64,000 nt of DNA from Uranotaenia lowii (taxonomy: Eukaryota; Arthropoda; Insecta; Diptera; Culicidae): contig NC_073691.1 in assembly GCF_029784155.1 (NCBI RefSeq), positions 62,922,822 to 62,986,821 on the forward strand, in the 5' to 3' direction. The position numbers were made by a program, and so were the translations under genes. The notes beneath the pieces are model-generated. The model was not told where the DNA came from. It worked only from the letters and a program-made list of their open reading frames with translations, and did not search any database. Each line of letters starts with the position of its first letter. Position 1 is the stretch's first letter. Positions 21,686 through 31,680 of this stretch are shown here, piece by piece.

Positions 21686-22402
21686 CACTCCTCGTCGAAC
21701 CAGTCGTTCCGTAGTGTTCGTTCCACATACCCGATGACGTTCTCCGCATCCTTGATGGTATCCTAACAGTCCTCGAGAAGGGCTTCGTCTGGCTCGCCCT
21801 CTGCCGGCAGCGCTGCTTCGAGCGGTTGCGCTTAGTCTGCCGCGACATCAGGTTGCTTCAGTCGTACGAAGTTTAACACGTTCGTCTCCACGCTCATTTT
21901 GGAAGTTTTACTAGCCGGGCCCAAAGCCGGAGCGAGAAAGTAAAGGGGGAGAAGTTCATAATTTTCAACGTATGGCTAAACTGAGCGGATAACTTGAATA
22001 AGGGAGGGTCACCCGTGTTTTGATGTGACGGGGCCTCCTAGGAAATACACCCGTCACACGAATATGGGTCCCATGGCGACGAACGTGTTAATGGAGGCGG
22101 GCGTCGGTTTCGTATGTTGTTCTCTACGGAGAGTACTGCGCGCATCTTCACCATCACCAAATAGTGGGTCTGCCTCGACAGGATCTGACGTCGATGATGC
22201 CCGAGAAATGACGGCTGTCTATCAAAACGTTGTCGATCTGTGATTGCATTTGTCGTCAGGTGTACTTGTGTGAGAGGTTGTTCTGGAAAAAGATACTACG
22301 TTCGGCCATTCGTTTGGAGGCGGCGAAATCTATAAGTCTATGGCCGTTTTGATTGGTCAGCTGGTGCGCGCGGAACCTTTCAATTGTCGGTTTAAATTCC
22401 TC
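21686..22402 (-). pseudogene. RTE-clade LINE relic, endonuclease domain
   Basis: Minus-strand text near 22256-22400 reads LTNQNGHRLIDFAASKRMAER then SIFFQNNLSHKYT, the recognisable 'NxNGxRLIDFAxxxxMxIxxTxFxxxxxHKxTW' section of RTE apurinic endonucleases. It is followed downstream by degraded IDNVLID-type and SDVMDVR-type text and a linker running to 21686. A 2-kb-scale gap in homology to intact elements and several stops show decay. This is the 5' part of the same copy as 16177-16433 and 12968-14257. Confidence 0.75.
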
Positions 22403-22439
22403 CTCCAATGAAATTTTAAAATTGATTGAAAATTTCAAC

Positions 22440-23390
22440 AATGAAAAAATTTCAATTTCAAAGCAAAGACCAAAATAAAAATAATACGAGAAAATACTAT
22501 GTACCGTATACTGAGGGAACTTTGATCACTGCACCGGGGTAACTATTTGATCAACATGAAATTTTTGCAGATAATCATCATTAACTAAGTCTGAAATTGA
22601 AATATCGGAAACCTGTTTTTTTACGTTTGAAAGCCTATAAATTGAGTATCAAATAGGCTAAATTTGGTTTGTAGTTGAAGATTTATTTATATAACTTAAA
22701 ATATAGTTTTAATGTTTTAAAATACCAGGATTGCGAGCGCGCCCATTCAGAAAAAAAACTGTCGATCAACTACGGAATTCTTTAAAAAAAAACAAACTTA
22801 GTCTCTTAGAAATCTGAAATTGGATGCTATACGTTGCGCACAAGAATATACTTTTAAAAATTTTTAAAATCATGACCACAAAAATGTAAAAAGTGTTGTA
22901 AAAACCGTACTTTTCAACCAATGAACCGTCAAAATTGTTTAAGTCACACCAAATAAATTTGCAGAAAATCTGAGAAATTACAAATTGACAAAAATTTAAA
23001 TTAAAGTGTTAGAAAATCTGAGAAATTGCAAATTGACAAAAAGTTAAAAAACTGTAACTTTTGAAAATTCTTGAAAAATTCTGTGTTTCGTATTCTGATA
23101 ATCTAAAAATGCGAGAATTTGCAAAATTACGTCAAATTTTCAATCCGCTTTTCAAAATTTATCTGTTGTGACTTATTGAATGGTCCATGGAATGGAAAGT
23201 ACCACTTTTTTGCATTTGTTTTGTCATGATCTTAAAGTTTCTTGATCTGAAGTATTCTTGTGAGCAGCGTATAGCTTCTTACTTCCGCTTTCTTGGACAC
23301 TAAGTAAATTTTATTTTGAGCATTCCGTAGCTGATCTAGAGGAAAACTAAGGTAGATGTACAGCTCTGAATATCGTCTGAGAAACATTTG
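22440..23390. other. AT-rich DNA, no gene recognised
   Basis: Only short direct repeats (for example two AAATCTGAGAAATT.CAAATTGACAAAAA copies near 22970 and 23020) and no credible ORF. Confidence 0.45.
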
Positions 23391-23394
23391 AGTT

Positions 23395-23535
23395 ACGATC
23401 TGACGTCGATGATGTCCGTGATGTGCCGGCTGTCTATCAAACGTTGTCGATCTGTGATTGCGTTTGGTACGTTAATCTTTAGGTGTACTTGTGTGAGGGG
23501 CCGTTTTGGAAAAAGATACTACGTTCGGCCAAGAA
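23395..23535 (-). pseudogene. Isolated RTE endonuclease fragment
   Basis: GATCTGACGTCGATGATG... to ...AAAGATACTACGTTCGGCCA duplicates the text at about 22180-22312 with about 10-15% differences. It is a second, solitary piece of RTE endonuclease, in the same orientation. Confidence 0.75.
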
Positions 23536-23582
23536 TTTCAGGATACTACGAGGTTTCTAAGAATTTTATAAAAATCGTTTGG

Positions 23583-23838
23583 GAAACAAGAGATATCTCG
23601 CGTGAGCTTTTATTTCGTATAAAACAAAATGTAAACAAGAGTTTTATTACGAAAAAATACAAAAACTGACATAAACTAGTCACAACTTTCCATTTACAAT
23701 ATTTGTAGCCTGGACAACATATCCTATATGCGAAATACAATTTTTTAAGTTATTTTGATAACTTCTGCAGCAGTTTTCAGTGAATTCTTAAGATGATTCA
23801 TACGACGTAATGAAAGCTCACGCGAGATATATTGGTTT
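23583..23838. repeat. About 250-bp inverted repeat
   Basis: GAGATATCTCGCGTGAGCTTTTA on the left matches the reverse complement of GAAAGCTCACGCGAGATATATTG on the right. A probable MITE; the ends cannot be set exactly. Confidence 0.55.
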
Positions 23839-23839
23839 T

Positions 23840-24961
23840 AGACAAGAGTGTCAAATTGACACTCCACTGACTGTAACAGGTAAAAATGTCTGTGACGGAT
23901 GAGGGTTAATAAGTTCTACTATTGTATTTTATTTAAATTGGAAGTTTATTTATTTTTACAAAATAATATATGCAACATAATTGTGTGGTAAATTGTGTAT
24001 TTTTTGCTACGGTACCTAAAAACCAATTCAGAATTAACAACTGTTTTAATCAGAACATTCTATAATGTATCTTAACCATTACGTAAGTCATATGTCTGAA
24101 TATGCATTATATATTAACCTATTGTAATGCTCACTTTTTTTTTAAATGAACTCCCTACAAGAGAAATAGTCTCACAAAAAAAATCTTACATTTTACGTGG
24201 TTTCTACTACAGTTTATGCTGTTTCTAATCATTAACGAATCCAAATAAACAGTTAAATTTGTTGCAATCAAAGACGGTTTGTGTTCAGCGAACCGGAAAG
24301 TACTGACTTCAATTAACATATCGCAGAACAAGGCACTCCTAACGATATTTTGATCGAATTTGTTCTGCGGGAAAAAGTTCGCATTTTGTCAGTATTGTCA
24401 TATCATGACGATACGTTTGTGAATTGTGATACAACCTCAACATGTTTCCCGAAAAACGATATTTTAATTTAAACATTAGGAGACAATTTTGTAAGATGTT
24501 GCCACCTGGATCAACATCTTGCACACTAGATTCAAATATTAGATCAAAGTTTGGAGGTGTAAAACTTACGGTTACATTACTTTAAAGGTTTGTGTTTAAT
24601 CTAAATTTGAGCTAATAGGTCGAAGTTTTTTTTATTTTGTAACATTGTTCAAAATTGATTTTAAGTATTGTTAGATTACCGTATCTTTCATTCTTTGCTA
24701 TTGATTTCTACGTATGTACAAGACTAACCGTGCGAGTTTAAAAAGATTATCGGAGTCCTCTTCTGGTATTTGTTTATATCGTTAGATTATATATGTACAG
24801 AGGGTAGTCGCTAACGGTTGCAGTCTTGCAAACGACTATTCTTGAGGCAATTTTTATGATCGAACAAATGCATTTAGCTCGTGTACGTATAACTTACTTT
24901 TTAAAGGAATGTCTTCGCGTTTTAATAATTTGTTGTCGTCTTGTTTGGTTCTTTACCGAAA
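23840..24961. other. 3' flank of GalNAc-transferase, no other gene recognised
   Basis: The stretch just before 24962 should hold the 3' UTR of the minus-strand transferase. No RNA gene or repeat boundary is evident. Confidence 0.45.
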
Positions 24962-25883
24962 CTACCACCGAGGGGTGATGGTATGGAACTTCCAAGATTG
25001 ATATGCATTGTGGATGTCGCAGGGCATGAGCGAAAGAGCTTTTGTTTGCGGGTGATAGCCTATGCACATCTTGTACGTTCTGTGGAGCAGTGTTGAAGTG
25101 GCTTCGTCGTATTGCCAAGGTCCGTCCACTGTTCCCAAACGACAAAAGGCTAGTTTAATACCTTGATTATCAGCTTCGATACATCGTTCGCCGACGCCAA
25201 GTTGACCTGCGGCGTTCAGTCTTATTAGCTGGTTGTGACCCTGTCCATGACAGTGTTGCAGTCCCATAATGGCTGGCGGCTGGCGGCCAAGTGCATCGAT
25301 GCATTTCTCTGTGCCGGAATTTTTCAGCTCACCCCAATGTAGATTGGCCGGTAGTGCCGGATATTTATCAAGTACATCGTACGCTACGTTATCCATATAC
25401 CACTGGAAACTCTTGCATTGCAAACGTTCTTTTAAAGCTAGTTGCTCAGATATGTCGCCCATGTCCAAAAATCTCGCTAAAGGTTCTCTCGTGTAGAAAT
25501 ATTCCTTATACTGATCATCAAACCAAGTTTCGATAACCCGTTTGTAGTTAATTGTTATCAATGGGCCCTTTTTCTTATTTGCCAGTTTTCCAAAGTTGTA
25601 CGGCATGAAACCACGATAAACGTGGCCCACTCGAGAACATGGAACCCATTCAATGCTGCCTCCGCATTGCCAGATTTTGAAACTCAATTCGAAGTTTTCT
25701 CCACCCCATACCAGCAAGCCCGGATCGTAGGCACCAATTTCCAGGAAAAATTCCCTATTGATGGCAAACAGACCACCGGCGTGAGTTGGGCTGCGGTAAG
25801 GTTCACTATCGTGCTTGCGCCGTTTTTGTTCTTTCCTGGGAACTTCGTTTTCCTTGTATAACATGCCCCACTCAAAAATGCCT
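24962..25883 (-). CDS. Polypeptide GalNAc-transferase, exon 3 (catalytic C-half and ricin lectin)
   Basis: Acceptor TTTCCAG at 25884 completes an Arg codon. The exon carries the Gal/GalNAc-T motif region with WGGENFELSFKIWQCGG (about residues 350-366) and the SRVGHVYR motif. A C-terminal ricin-type beta-trefoil follows, with conserved CysLeu/Ile positions (EKCIDALGR, QHCHGQG, ERCIEA, YKMCIGYH) and a QSWKF box near the end, stop TAG 24964-24962. Total protein 597 aa, normal for the family, with no frameshift. All catalytic motifs look intact, so it is predicted active. The exon boundaries all keep frame. Confidence 0.93.
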
Positions 25884-25943
25884 CTGGAAATATAGAGATT
25901 TGTTACAATATAATTTTTGATCTGTTAAAAAGGAAGAACTTAC

Positions 25944-26592
25944 CTGTAGTGATGTCCATCAGCATAAACGGGCCGATACTCGAAGGTTTTGTGATCAATT
26001 CCATCGATGACTGGAACTGTCATCACAGTTCTGTCACGATAGATTGGAGCCAACAAAGGTGGCAACCAGTTGGTGTTGACTTCACAATGGGCATCCAGAT
26101 ACACGATTACCTCTCCAGTTGCTTCCTTCGCCCCTCTAGACCGGGTTCGGATAAGTCCTTCGCGTTCTACATTGCGGATCAGTTTTACTTTACCATCGAA
26201 TCGTTCGATGTAGTTCTCTAACTTCTCTTTCAAGTCTTCCTTGTCGGAATAATCGTCAACCAGGATAATTTCATGTAAAGCATGCTTCGGTGAACGATTC
26301 AGCACCGAATGGACTGTTCGCATGAGGACCGAAAATCCTTCATTGTGGAAAACGATGATCACACTGGTCGTGGGAAGATCCTCAGGGTAGTCCCAATGCT
26401 TACACTCTTCTAGCCGAGTGTCCCGAATGGTGCGGTCCAGGGAGATCGTGTCGGAGACTACTATGTTCATCCCGTATTCCATTTCGGCATCGGAAGCTCG
26501 ATTTTGTTGATCGTCTGGCAGAATATATGCCTTTCCGCCCTCGCCTGGTCCATCACGTCGTTCTACCTCTTTCGGTTCGAAGTTCCCTAGCC
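25944..26592 (-). CDS. Polypeptide GalNAc-transferase, exon 2 (GT-A catalytic N-half)
   Basis: Follows a 488-nt intron; acceptor CTAATAG. It encodes the family-27 glycosyltransferase start: SLDRTIRDTR, TTSVIIVFHNEG, LLRTV-type MRTVHSVLNRSP, ILVDDYSD, VEREGLIRTRSRGA and the catalytic Asp-x-His in VYLDAHCE (about residues 241-243), then VIDGIDHKTFEYRPVYADGHHYR. The enzyme transfers GalNAc from UDP-GalNAc to Ser/Thr, starting mucin-type O-glycosylation in the Golgi. The exon ends in phase 2 at CAG|GTAAGT. The spacing and 'MNIVVSDTISLDR' wording recall the GALNT7-type subgroup, but I cannot assign the paralogue. Confidence 0.93.
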
Positions 26593-27080
26593 CTATTAGG
26601 AAAGAATTTGGAAATAAAAAAAATGGTGTTTATCAGTTTCAAACTCAGTACAAAAACTACAGGATGAAACGTTTTTTAAATAAAATAATGAATTTAATTC
26701 TTATAATTTCTAGCAAACGTTCGTAAACAATTTGAAAAAAATAGTATTCGAAACATTCTTTTTAAGCAAATTTTAGATAGAAAGTCTAGAGAGAGAGCGT
26801 TTCTCGCATAATCAACATAAAATGTAATTTCATATTTATGTTAATAAGCTGTAAGTTTCCCAGCGAATTAGAAAGTAGTCCATTCTTCCACCCCGAAAAG
26901 TTTCTTCAGCAAACAGCCAGAACATCGAAGCTTGTCTCTTGCAAGTTGTTGATTATGACACAGATTTAAGCTTAGTCAACTTGTTTTTCCTTCATGGTTT
27001 TTAAGTTCAACACAATAACCCAAATACAAACTCACACCAAAGCGCCTTCTGAAGAACATAATGTCTGCTGCATTACGTAC
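26593..27080 (-). other. Intron 1 of the GalNAc-transferase gene
   Basis: A 488-nt AT-rich intron bounded by GTACGT and CTAATAG, with no separate feature seen inside. Confidence 0.7.
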
Positions 27081-27303
27081 CTTCAATCAAAACCGGGAAC
27101 ACATTGCTATGGTCCACCTTTGGTTGATGTCCCCGATTCCTGGCCCCCACCAATCCTGCCGCAAAACGAGCATTAACAGCATCCTGGACAGTTCTGTGGT
27201 CAACTCCTGACCAGCTGGCTATTGCGTACAGGATGAATACAAATATGACTACTGCCAGCACGATCCGGGCTATGCGTCCCCGGCGGATGTTGGTAACTCG
27301 CAT
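27081..27303 (-). CDS. Polypeptide GalNAc-transferase, exon 1 (membrane anchor)
   Basis: ATG at 27303 opens 74 codons plus one base. A short basic cytoplasmic N-terminus (MRVTNIRRGRIAR) is followed by a transmembrane segment of about 18 residues (LAVVIFVFILYAIASW), the type II Golgi topology of this family, and the start of the stem. The donor is GAAG|GTACGT. The chosen Met is the only one upstream of the anchor. The stem is short for the family, putting the catalytic domain close to the membrane. Upstream of 27303 no further exon is needed. Confidence 0.88.
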
Positions 27304-27555
27304 TTTGGTGCTCCTTGCGTGAAACGGTTCCGAAAGAGGACTGCCAGACGCGGTTAACTAATCCGGGTTGATCTTGGAACCGGACTTCTTGGTTGGCCTG
27401 ATTTTCTCCGGTTTAACACTCTTTCGATACCTGTCTACGTGTACGTCTTTTTCTGTTTAATGATGGACCGGATAAAATAACAGACGATAAATGACAAAGA
27501 CGAGAACTCGCCACATGAAACCTGAAACAAATAGCGCACAAAAAAAATAGATATC
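27304..27555. promoter_or_regulatory. 5' flank of the GalNAc-transferase gene
   Basis: Immediately upstream (minus strand) of the transferase ATG. It should contain the 5' UTR and promoter, but no TATA box or initiator is distinctive enough to mark. Confidence 0.4.
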
Positions 27556-27769
27556 TGTACCAACACGTGAAAAGGATGTATCTCCATATATGGCGAATTG
27601 AGAAAAACGCGTTTGAAGAAAATACAATCTATTTTAAATCGCTAATTAAAAATCACTTGAAATGTTTGCATTTTATGACAGACAAACGATGTTTAGAAGC
27701 ATCCTCTATATGTTAGAATAGAGGAATATCAATTTTAATGAAAAAACAACGCGCTATCGTAGATAGAAC

Positions 27770-27883
27770 TGTTAGAAGATAAGTAAGCTATGAAAAGTAA
27801 TGTCATTAAATAGGAGAAAATAAATTTTCATTCTTTGTTCTTCGCTGTACCAAACCGGTTGTACTTCCATTAACCGCCCAACA
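27770..27883 (+). repeat. 5' LTR (114 bp)
   Basis: TG...CA termini and 100% identity to the 3' LTR at 29641-29754. Unusually short for copia-like LTRs. It contains AATAAATTTTC, usable as a polyA signal, but no obvious TATA box. Confidence 0.93.
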
Positions 27884-28900
27884 GGTTATGGGCCCAGCAC
27901 TAGTGGAAAGGAGGAGTGGAATCGGTATCCAGCCAGCAAGAAGCCAATGGGAGGACGAGCCAGCGCCGGGAATCCAAAGGAACGTCGTCGAGCCAGAACC
28001 GTGTGAGGTTGTCGGACCAGGAGCCTGGTAGGTCGTCGGACCGGGAAGCCAGCTGGAGGTCGGCAAGCCAGGAGACTCGGGAGGGAGGTCGTCGGGCAGG
28101 TGCTTTGGAGGGTCGTTGGTTCGGAGCCATTGAGAGTGGACCAGAATCACTGGTGGTTCGTCGTGCCGGGAGCCATGGAAGGTTGGCGGGCCGGTGCCGT
28201 GAAAGGTCGTCAAGTTATAGGCCAGATGGTGGTCGTCACACCAGGAACCTCTGGTGGACTTACGAGCCGGGAACTACGGAAGGTCGTCAAGCCGGTGCCA
28301 TGGAAGGGTGTCGGACCGGAAAACAAAGTGATGGTCGTTGGGCTGGTGCCACTGGGAGGCGTCAGGCCTCAGGAGTAGTGTCGAGGAGAAGAATCGGCAG
28401 CGGCAGGAGGGCGACCTGGCCGGAAATCCATGTGGTGGCTTCGATCCGGGAATCCATGCGGAGGCGTCGAACCGGGAATCCGTTCGGAGGTGTCGAGCCA
28501 GGGATCCAATTGGAAGGTGGTTTAGCCTGGTATCCAATTGGAAGGCAGTCGAACCGGGAATCCGTGCGGAGGTGTCGAACCTGGAATCCGTTGGAGGTGG
28601 TCGAGCCGGGAATTCGAAGAGGGTCGTCAGGCCGCTGGGAAGGCGAAAAGCCGCCTTGAGAATGGGCTACGGACTGCAAGGAGCGTCAAGCCGACGGGAG
28701 GTTGTCGTCGAGCGAACCGAAGGCAGGTTGTCGTCGAGTGAGCCAGGAAATGGTCGTCGGGCGAAACCGGTGGAAGGTCGTCGAGCGAAACCTAGTCGTG
28801 CTGAAGGCGATAACGTTCGGTGTGTGTCGAGGAGGAGTAGCCACTTCATGAGGAGCCACCGGAGAGATTGCAGTTGGATAACTATTAACAGCGTGTGTTG
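27884..28900 (+). repeat. GC-rich repetitive leader of the copia-like element
   Basis: Sharply GC-richer than its surroundings and built from degenerate units such as GTCGTCGAGCCGGGAATCC and GGTGTCGAACC. Open frames of 60-250 codons occur on both strands, as expected from GC-rich repeats with few stop codons. The translations are low-complexity Arg/Gly/Ser/Pro and I do not regard them as proteins. It occupies the place of gag. Confidence 0.65.
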
Positions 28901-28904
28901 AGGA

Positions 28905-29030
28905 GGAGTGTTGAGATTCGTCTCATCGAAGTAATCGATGAGATGAATAACAACACACGCATGTTGGTGCGTTACAAATTATTGTAACTATGATTCCCTA
29001 TGAATCTCTAGGGAACAGACTAGTATAAAT
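28905..29030 (+). repeat. Internal LTR-like segment of a different copia family
   Basis: GAGGAGGAG followed by TGTTGAGATTCGTCTCATCG has the form of a polypurine tract plus an LTR start, and is followed about 100 bases on by a TATA-like ACTAGTATAAATAG. It differs from the element's own LTRs. It looks like a partial LTR from another copia element trapped by recombination or template switching. Confidence 0.55.
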
Positions 29031-29040
29031 AGAACGAAAA

Positions 29041-29583
29041 GTGGGCAGGAATAGGTTTGCCAAGAAGGACGGTAGGTGCTATCGATGCAACATGAAGGGT
29101 CATATTGCTGTGAATTGTCCTGAGAAACAAGATTCTCTAAGCACCGGAGGACCGTCGAGTAGAACGTTGTGCAGCGTTCTGGCAACAGCGGATGTCAAGT
29201 GTTCCGAGTGGTATTTTGACTCGGGAGCAACGTGTCACATGACAAGGTCCAAGGAAGGATTCGTCAAGCAAAGAAAGCTGTCTAGGATTGTGAAAACTGC
29301 CAACAACAGCAGCGTAAAAGCGGTGGCGAAAGGTTCCGTCCACTTACGACTCAAAGAAGGTCCGATTGAAGCAAAGGAAGTTTTACACGTTCCTGGTTTA
29401 GCCACAAACCTTTTGTCTGTCGGCAAGATTTGTGACAGAAATCTAGTGGTGACGTTTACGGCTAACGGTTGCTTTGTTTCGGAGCCAGATGGTACGAGGA
29501 TCGCGTCTGGTATGAGAGTCGGTGGTCTATATCAAGTTAACCGAACAAACCGATTTGAACTGTCGCACATTAAGAAGCACTGA
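29041..29583 (+). pseudogene. copia gag zinc knuckle plus protease fragment
   Basis: The open frame carries one CCHC zinc knuckle (CYRCNMKGHIAVNC, nucleocapsid) and an aspartic-protease active site DSGATCHM about 45 residues later, then the usual copia linker (VLHVPGLATNLLSVGKI). It stops at TGA before integrase. The N-terminal gag capsid region is missing, since the frame begins within or just after a foreign LTR-like segment. The frame is intact, so a short gag-protease product is conceivable, but the parent polyprotein is mostly gone. Confidence 0.82.
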
Positions 29584-29640
29584 TGTGCACGAAGCTTGAA
29601 GGGTTTCGGATTTTAATGAAATTAATAGCTTAAGGAGGAG

Positions 29641-29754
29641 TGTTAGAAGATAAGTAAGCTATGAAAAGTAATGTCATTAAATAGGAGAAAATAAATTTTC
29701 ATTCTTTGTTCTTCGCTGTACCAAACCGGTTGTACTTCCATTAACCGCCCAACA
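29641..29754 (+). repeat. 3' LTR (114 bp)
   Basis: Base-for-base copy of 27770-27883, preceded by polypurine AAGGAGGAG and followed by target duplicate AGAAC. Confidence 0.93.
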
Positions 29755-30479
29755 AGAACCTAGCTCACGTAATATTTTGTCTCCTTTGTTTATACACCCT
29801 TTGCTATTTTCTCATTTCTAGCTTTAGTTTTAAGCTCGCGTTCATTTGTAACTATGTTTTTATGTTGAATAAAGTGTCCAATCTTTACCAACACATAAAA
29901 AGCATCTATCTCCATATATGGCGTATCAAGAAAAACGCGTTTGAAAAAAATACAACCTATTTTAAATCCCTAATTAAAAATCACTTCAAATTTTTGGTTT
30001 TAATGAAAGACAAACGATTTTTAAGAAGCATCCCATGTTAGAATAAAGGAATATCATTTTTCATGAAAAAAAACAACGCGCTATCGTAGATAGAACCTAG
30101 CTCACGTAATATTTTGTCTAACCTGGTTATACACCCTTTGCTATTTTCTTATTTTTAGCTTTAGTTATAAGCTCGCATTCATTTGCTACTAACTTTTTAT
30201 GTTGAATAAAGAGTCAAATTGATTATTTTGAGTTTGTTTGCGGAGTAGTAGCGAAAAATTGTTCCGGAGTAAAGGGTGTATATCCATGTGATGGCAGTTC
30301 TGGTTTTAGAATGTTTATAGATCCTTTACTCAAATTAAGTTTTCAATGTAACGGAATTTTATTTTCTCAAAAGGGTTTTACCGTTAAGTAGGGCAACTGT
30401 TGGCCTATTATGAGGTACTGAAAATGGTTTTTGTTTACTTTTGGAGATAGATCCTTTTCACGTGTTGGTACAGAAATCA

Positions 30480-31190
30480 AATATTCGAGCAGATCGAGCA
30501 GCTTTGACAGTTCGTTAAAAACAAATCTAGCGTAACATTTCATAAGAGCGAAACCGCCATTACCGCGAAACGGGGAAAAACTCGTTTAAAACTTGCCCGC
30601 ATGAGTCAGTATTATAAAATAACGATTGCTATTATCTTCTTCCTAAGACACACGAAATATTAGCTTTATAGTTTTGGATTATTAATGTACGATTAAGGTA
30701 GTCTTTTTTTCATGAAATGGAATCGTTTGGACGCACTTTACGATACAGCGAACGGGTCGTTACTCTTACGTATACTCTATAGAGTAACCATTCATTTTTT
30801 TTGCTTTTTTCTTTTCCAAAACGGCCATGACCCGCAATATATGATACGTGTAATCTTTAGTTTATGATCTTTTAAGGAACTGATGACGATAGAACTTATA
30901 TTTTAACAATAATAAAAAGACAAAAATCATCTAGGCGGGACGATTCGTGGTATGATTGGTAATTAATAGTAATATAAATAAATTTCATAATAGACATGTA
31001 AAATATTTGTATTTTTTCAGATTTTATTACAATAGTCAATTTACTCAATAGACATTGCCTAACACGAAACCGGCCAATCGTCTCCATCGTCATTAGTTCG
31101 ACAGATGATCGCTACTGGGTCAAACTTTAATCTGTGGAAATATCCGTTATTTTCAACCAAATATGCGCATGTGCGCGTTCTGCAAATCCT
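30480..31190. other. No feature recognised
   Basis: AT-rich sequence with no credible ORF, tRNA or repeat end visible. Confidence 0.4.
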
Positions 31191-31196
31191 TCGGTC

Positions 31197-31463
31197 CTAG
31201 ATACTAGCCAATGCATTCATGTAAATTTTGATAAACGACTCATTGTTAGCTCCTGCTCCATTAACCAGAGCCATTTCGAACATGAATCGTACATGCTTGT
31301 TCATCCCATCCGATTGAACAGATAAACCTGTGGATAAACCATCTCCCAAATCAAAGCCACCAACTTCGGCTGCCATTCCTTTAAGCACGACTTGTCCAAC
31401 ACACAATCTATGTGCTGCTACATCACACACCGAGTACTGAACCGCTTCTTTGCAACGGCTCAT
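31197..31463 (-). CDS. Short hypothetical ORF beside the LINE insertion
   Basis: 88 codons from ATG 31463 to a stop, with a non-repetitive, protein-like composition (CDVAAHRLCVGQVVLKGMAA, then VRFMFEMALVNGAG). No domain recognised, no signal peptide and no clear splice sites. The I-clade LINE inserted about 45 bases upstream of its ATG. It could be a gene remnant cut by that insertion or a chance ORF. Confidence 0.3.
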   Translation of the reverse strand: MSRCKEAVQYSVCDVAAHRLCVGQVVLKGMAAEVGGFDLGDGLSTGLSVQSDGMNKHVRFMFEMALVNGAGANNESFIKIYMNALASI

Positions 31464-31680
31464 AGAAGTCTTTTGCGAATTTCATTAATTATTTTCTGGA
31501 TCGAGCCCGTCTTCATTTTTTTTTTTTTTTTTAACAATTCTTTATTTGAAACGGCTCATACCTTTAGGCTTTAAGGAGCCAAAATCGATTTTGTTGTTTA
31601 CAATTGATTTCTTAACTTAACACTTTGTGAGAGGAGGAAGGAAGGTAGAAAAGGGAAATATGAAAATAAAAAAAAAGAAA

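Larger units (their letters stand above)
27770..29754 (+). mobile_element. Non-autonomous Ty1/copia-like LTR element (1985 bp)
   Basis: Identical 114-bp LTRs at 27770-27883 and 29641-29754 begin TGTTAGAAGA and end CGCCCAACA. They are flanked by the 5-bp duplication AGAAC (27765-27769, 29755-29759). Directly after the 5' LTR, GGTTATGGGCCCAG is the copia-type primer-binding site complementary to the anticodon arm of initiator tRNA-Met. AAGGAGGAG before the 3' LTR is a polypurine tract. Integrase, RT and RNase H are all absent, leaving only a GC-rich leader and a gag-protease fragment, so it must move in trans. Identical LTRs indicate a recent insertion. Confidence 0.92.
27556..30473. mobile_element. 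TIR element with tandem internal unit, hosting a copia insertion
   Basis: The left end CTGTACCAACACGTGAAAAG is matched by the reverse complement of the right end at about 30453-30473. Inside, a unit of about 330 bp is present twice in tandem: 27559-27769 plus 29760-29886, and 29887 to about 30215. Both carry CAACGCGCTATCGTAGATAG and CTAGCTCACGTAATATTTTG. The first unit is split by the copia element; the second is an intact empty site. No coding region belongs to the host element. Confidence 0.7.

Noticed and set aside
27916..28659. 247-codon ORF in the copia-like leader
   Set aside because: Low-complexity Arg/Gly/Ser product of a GC-rich repeat, with equally long frames on the other strand; no domain.
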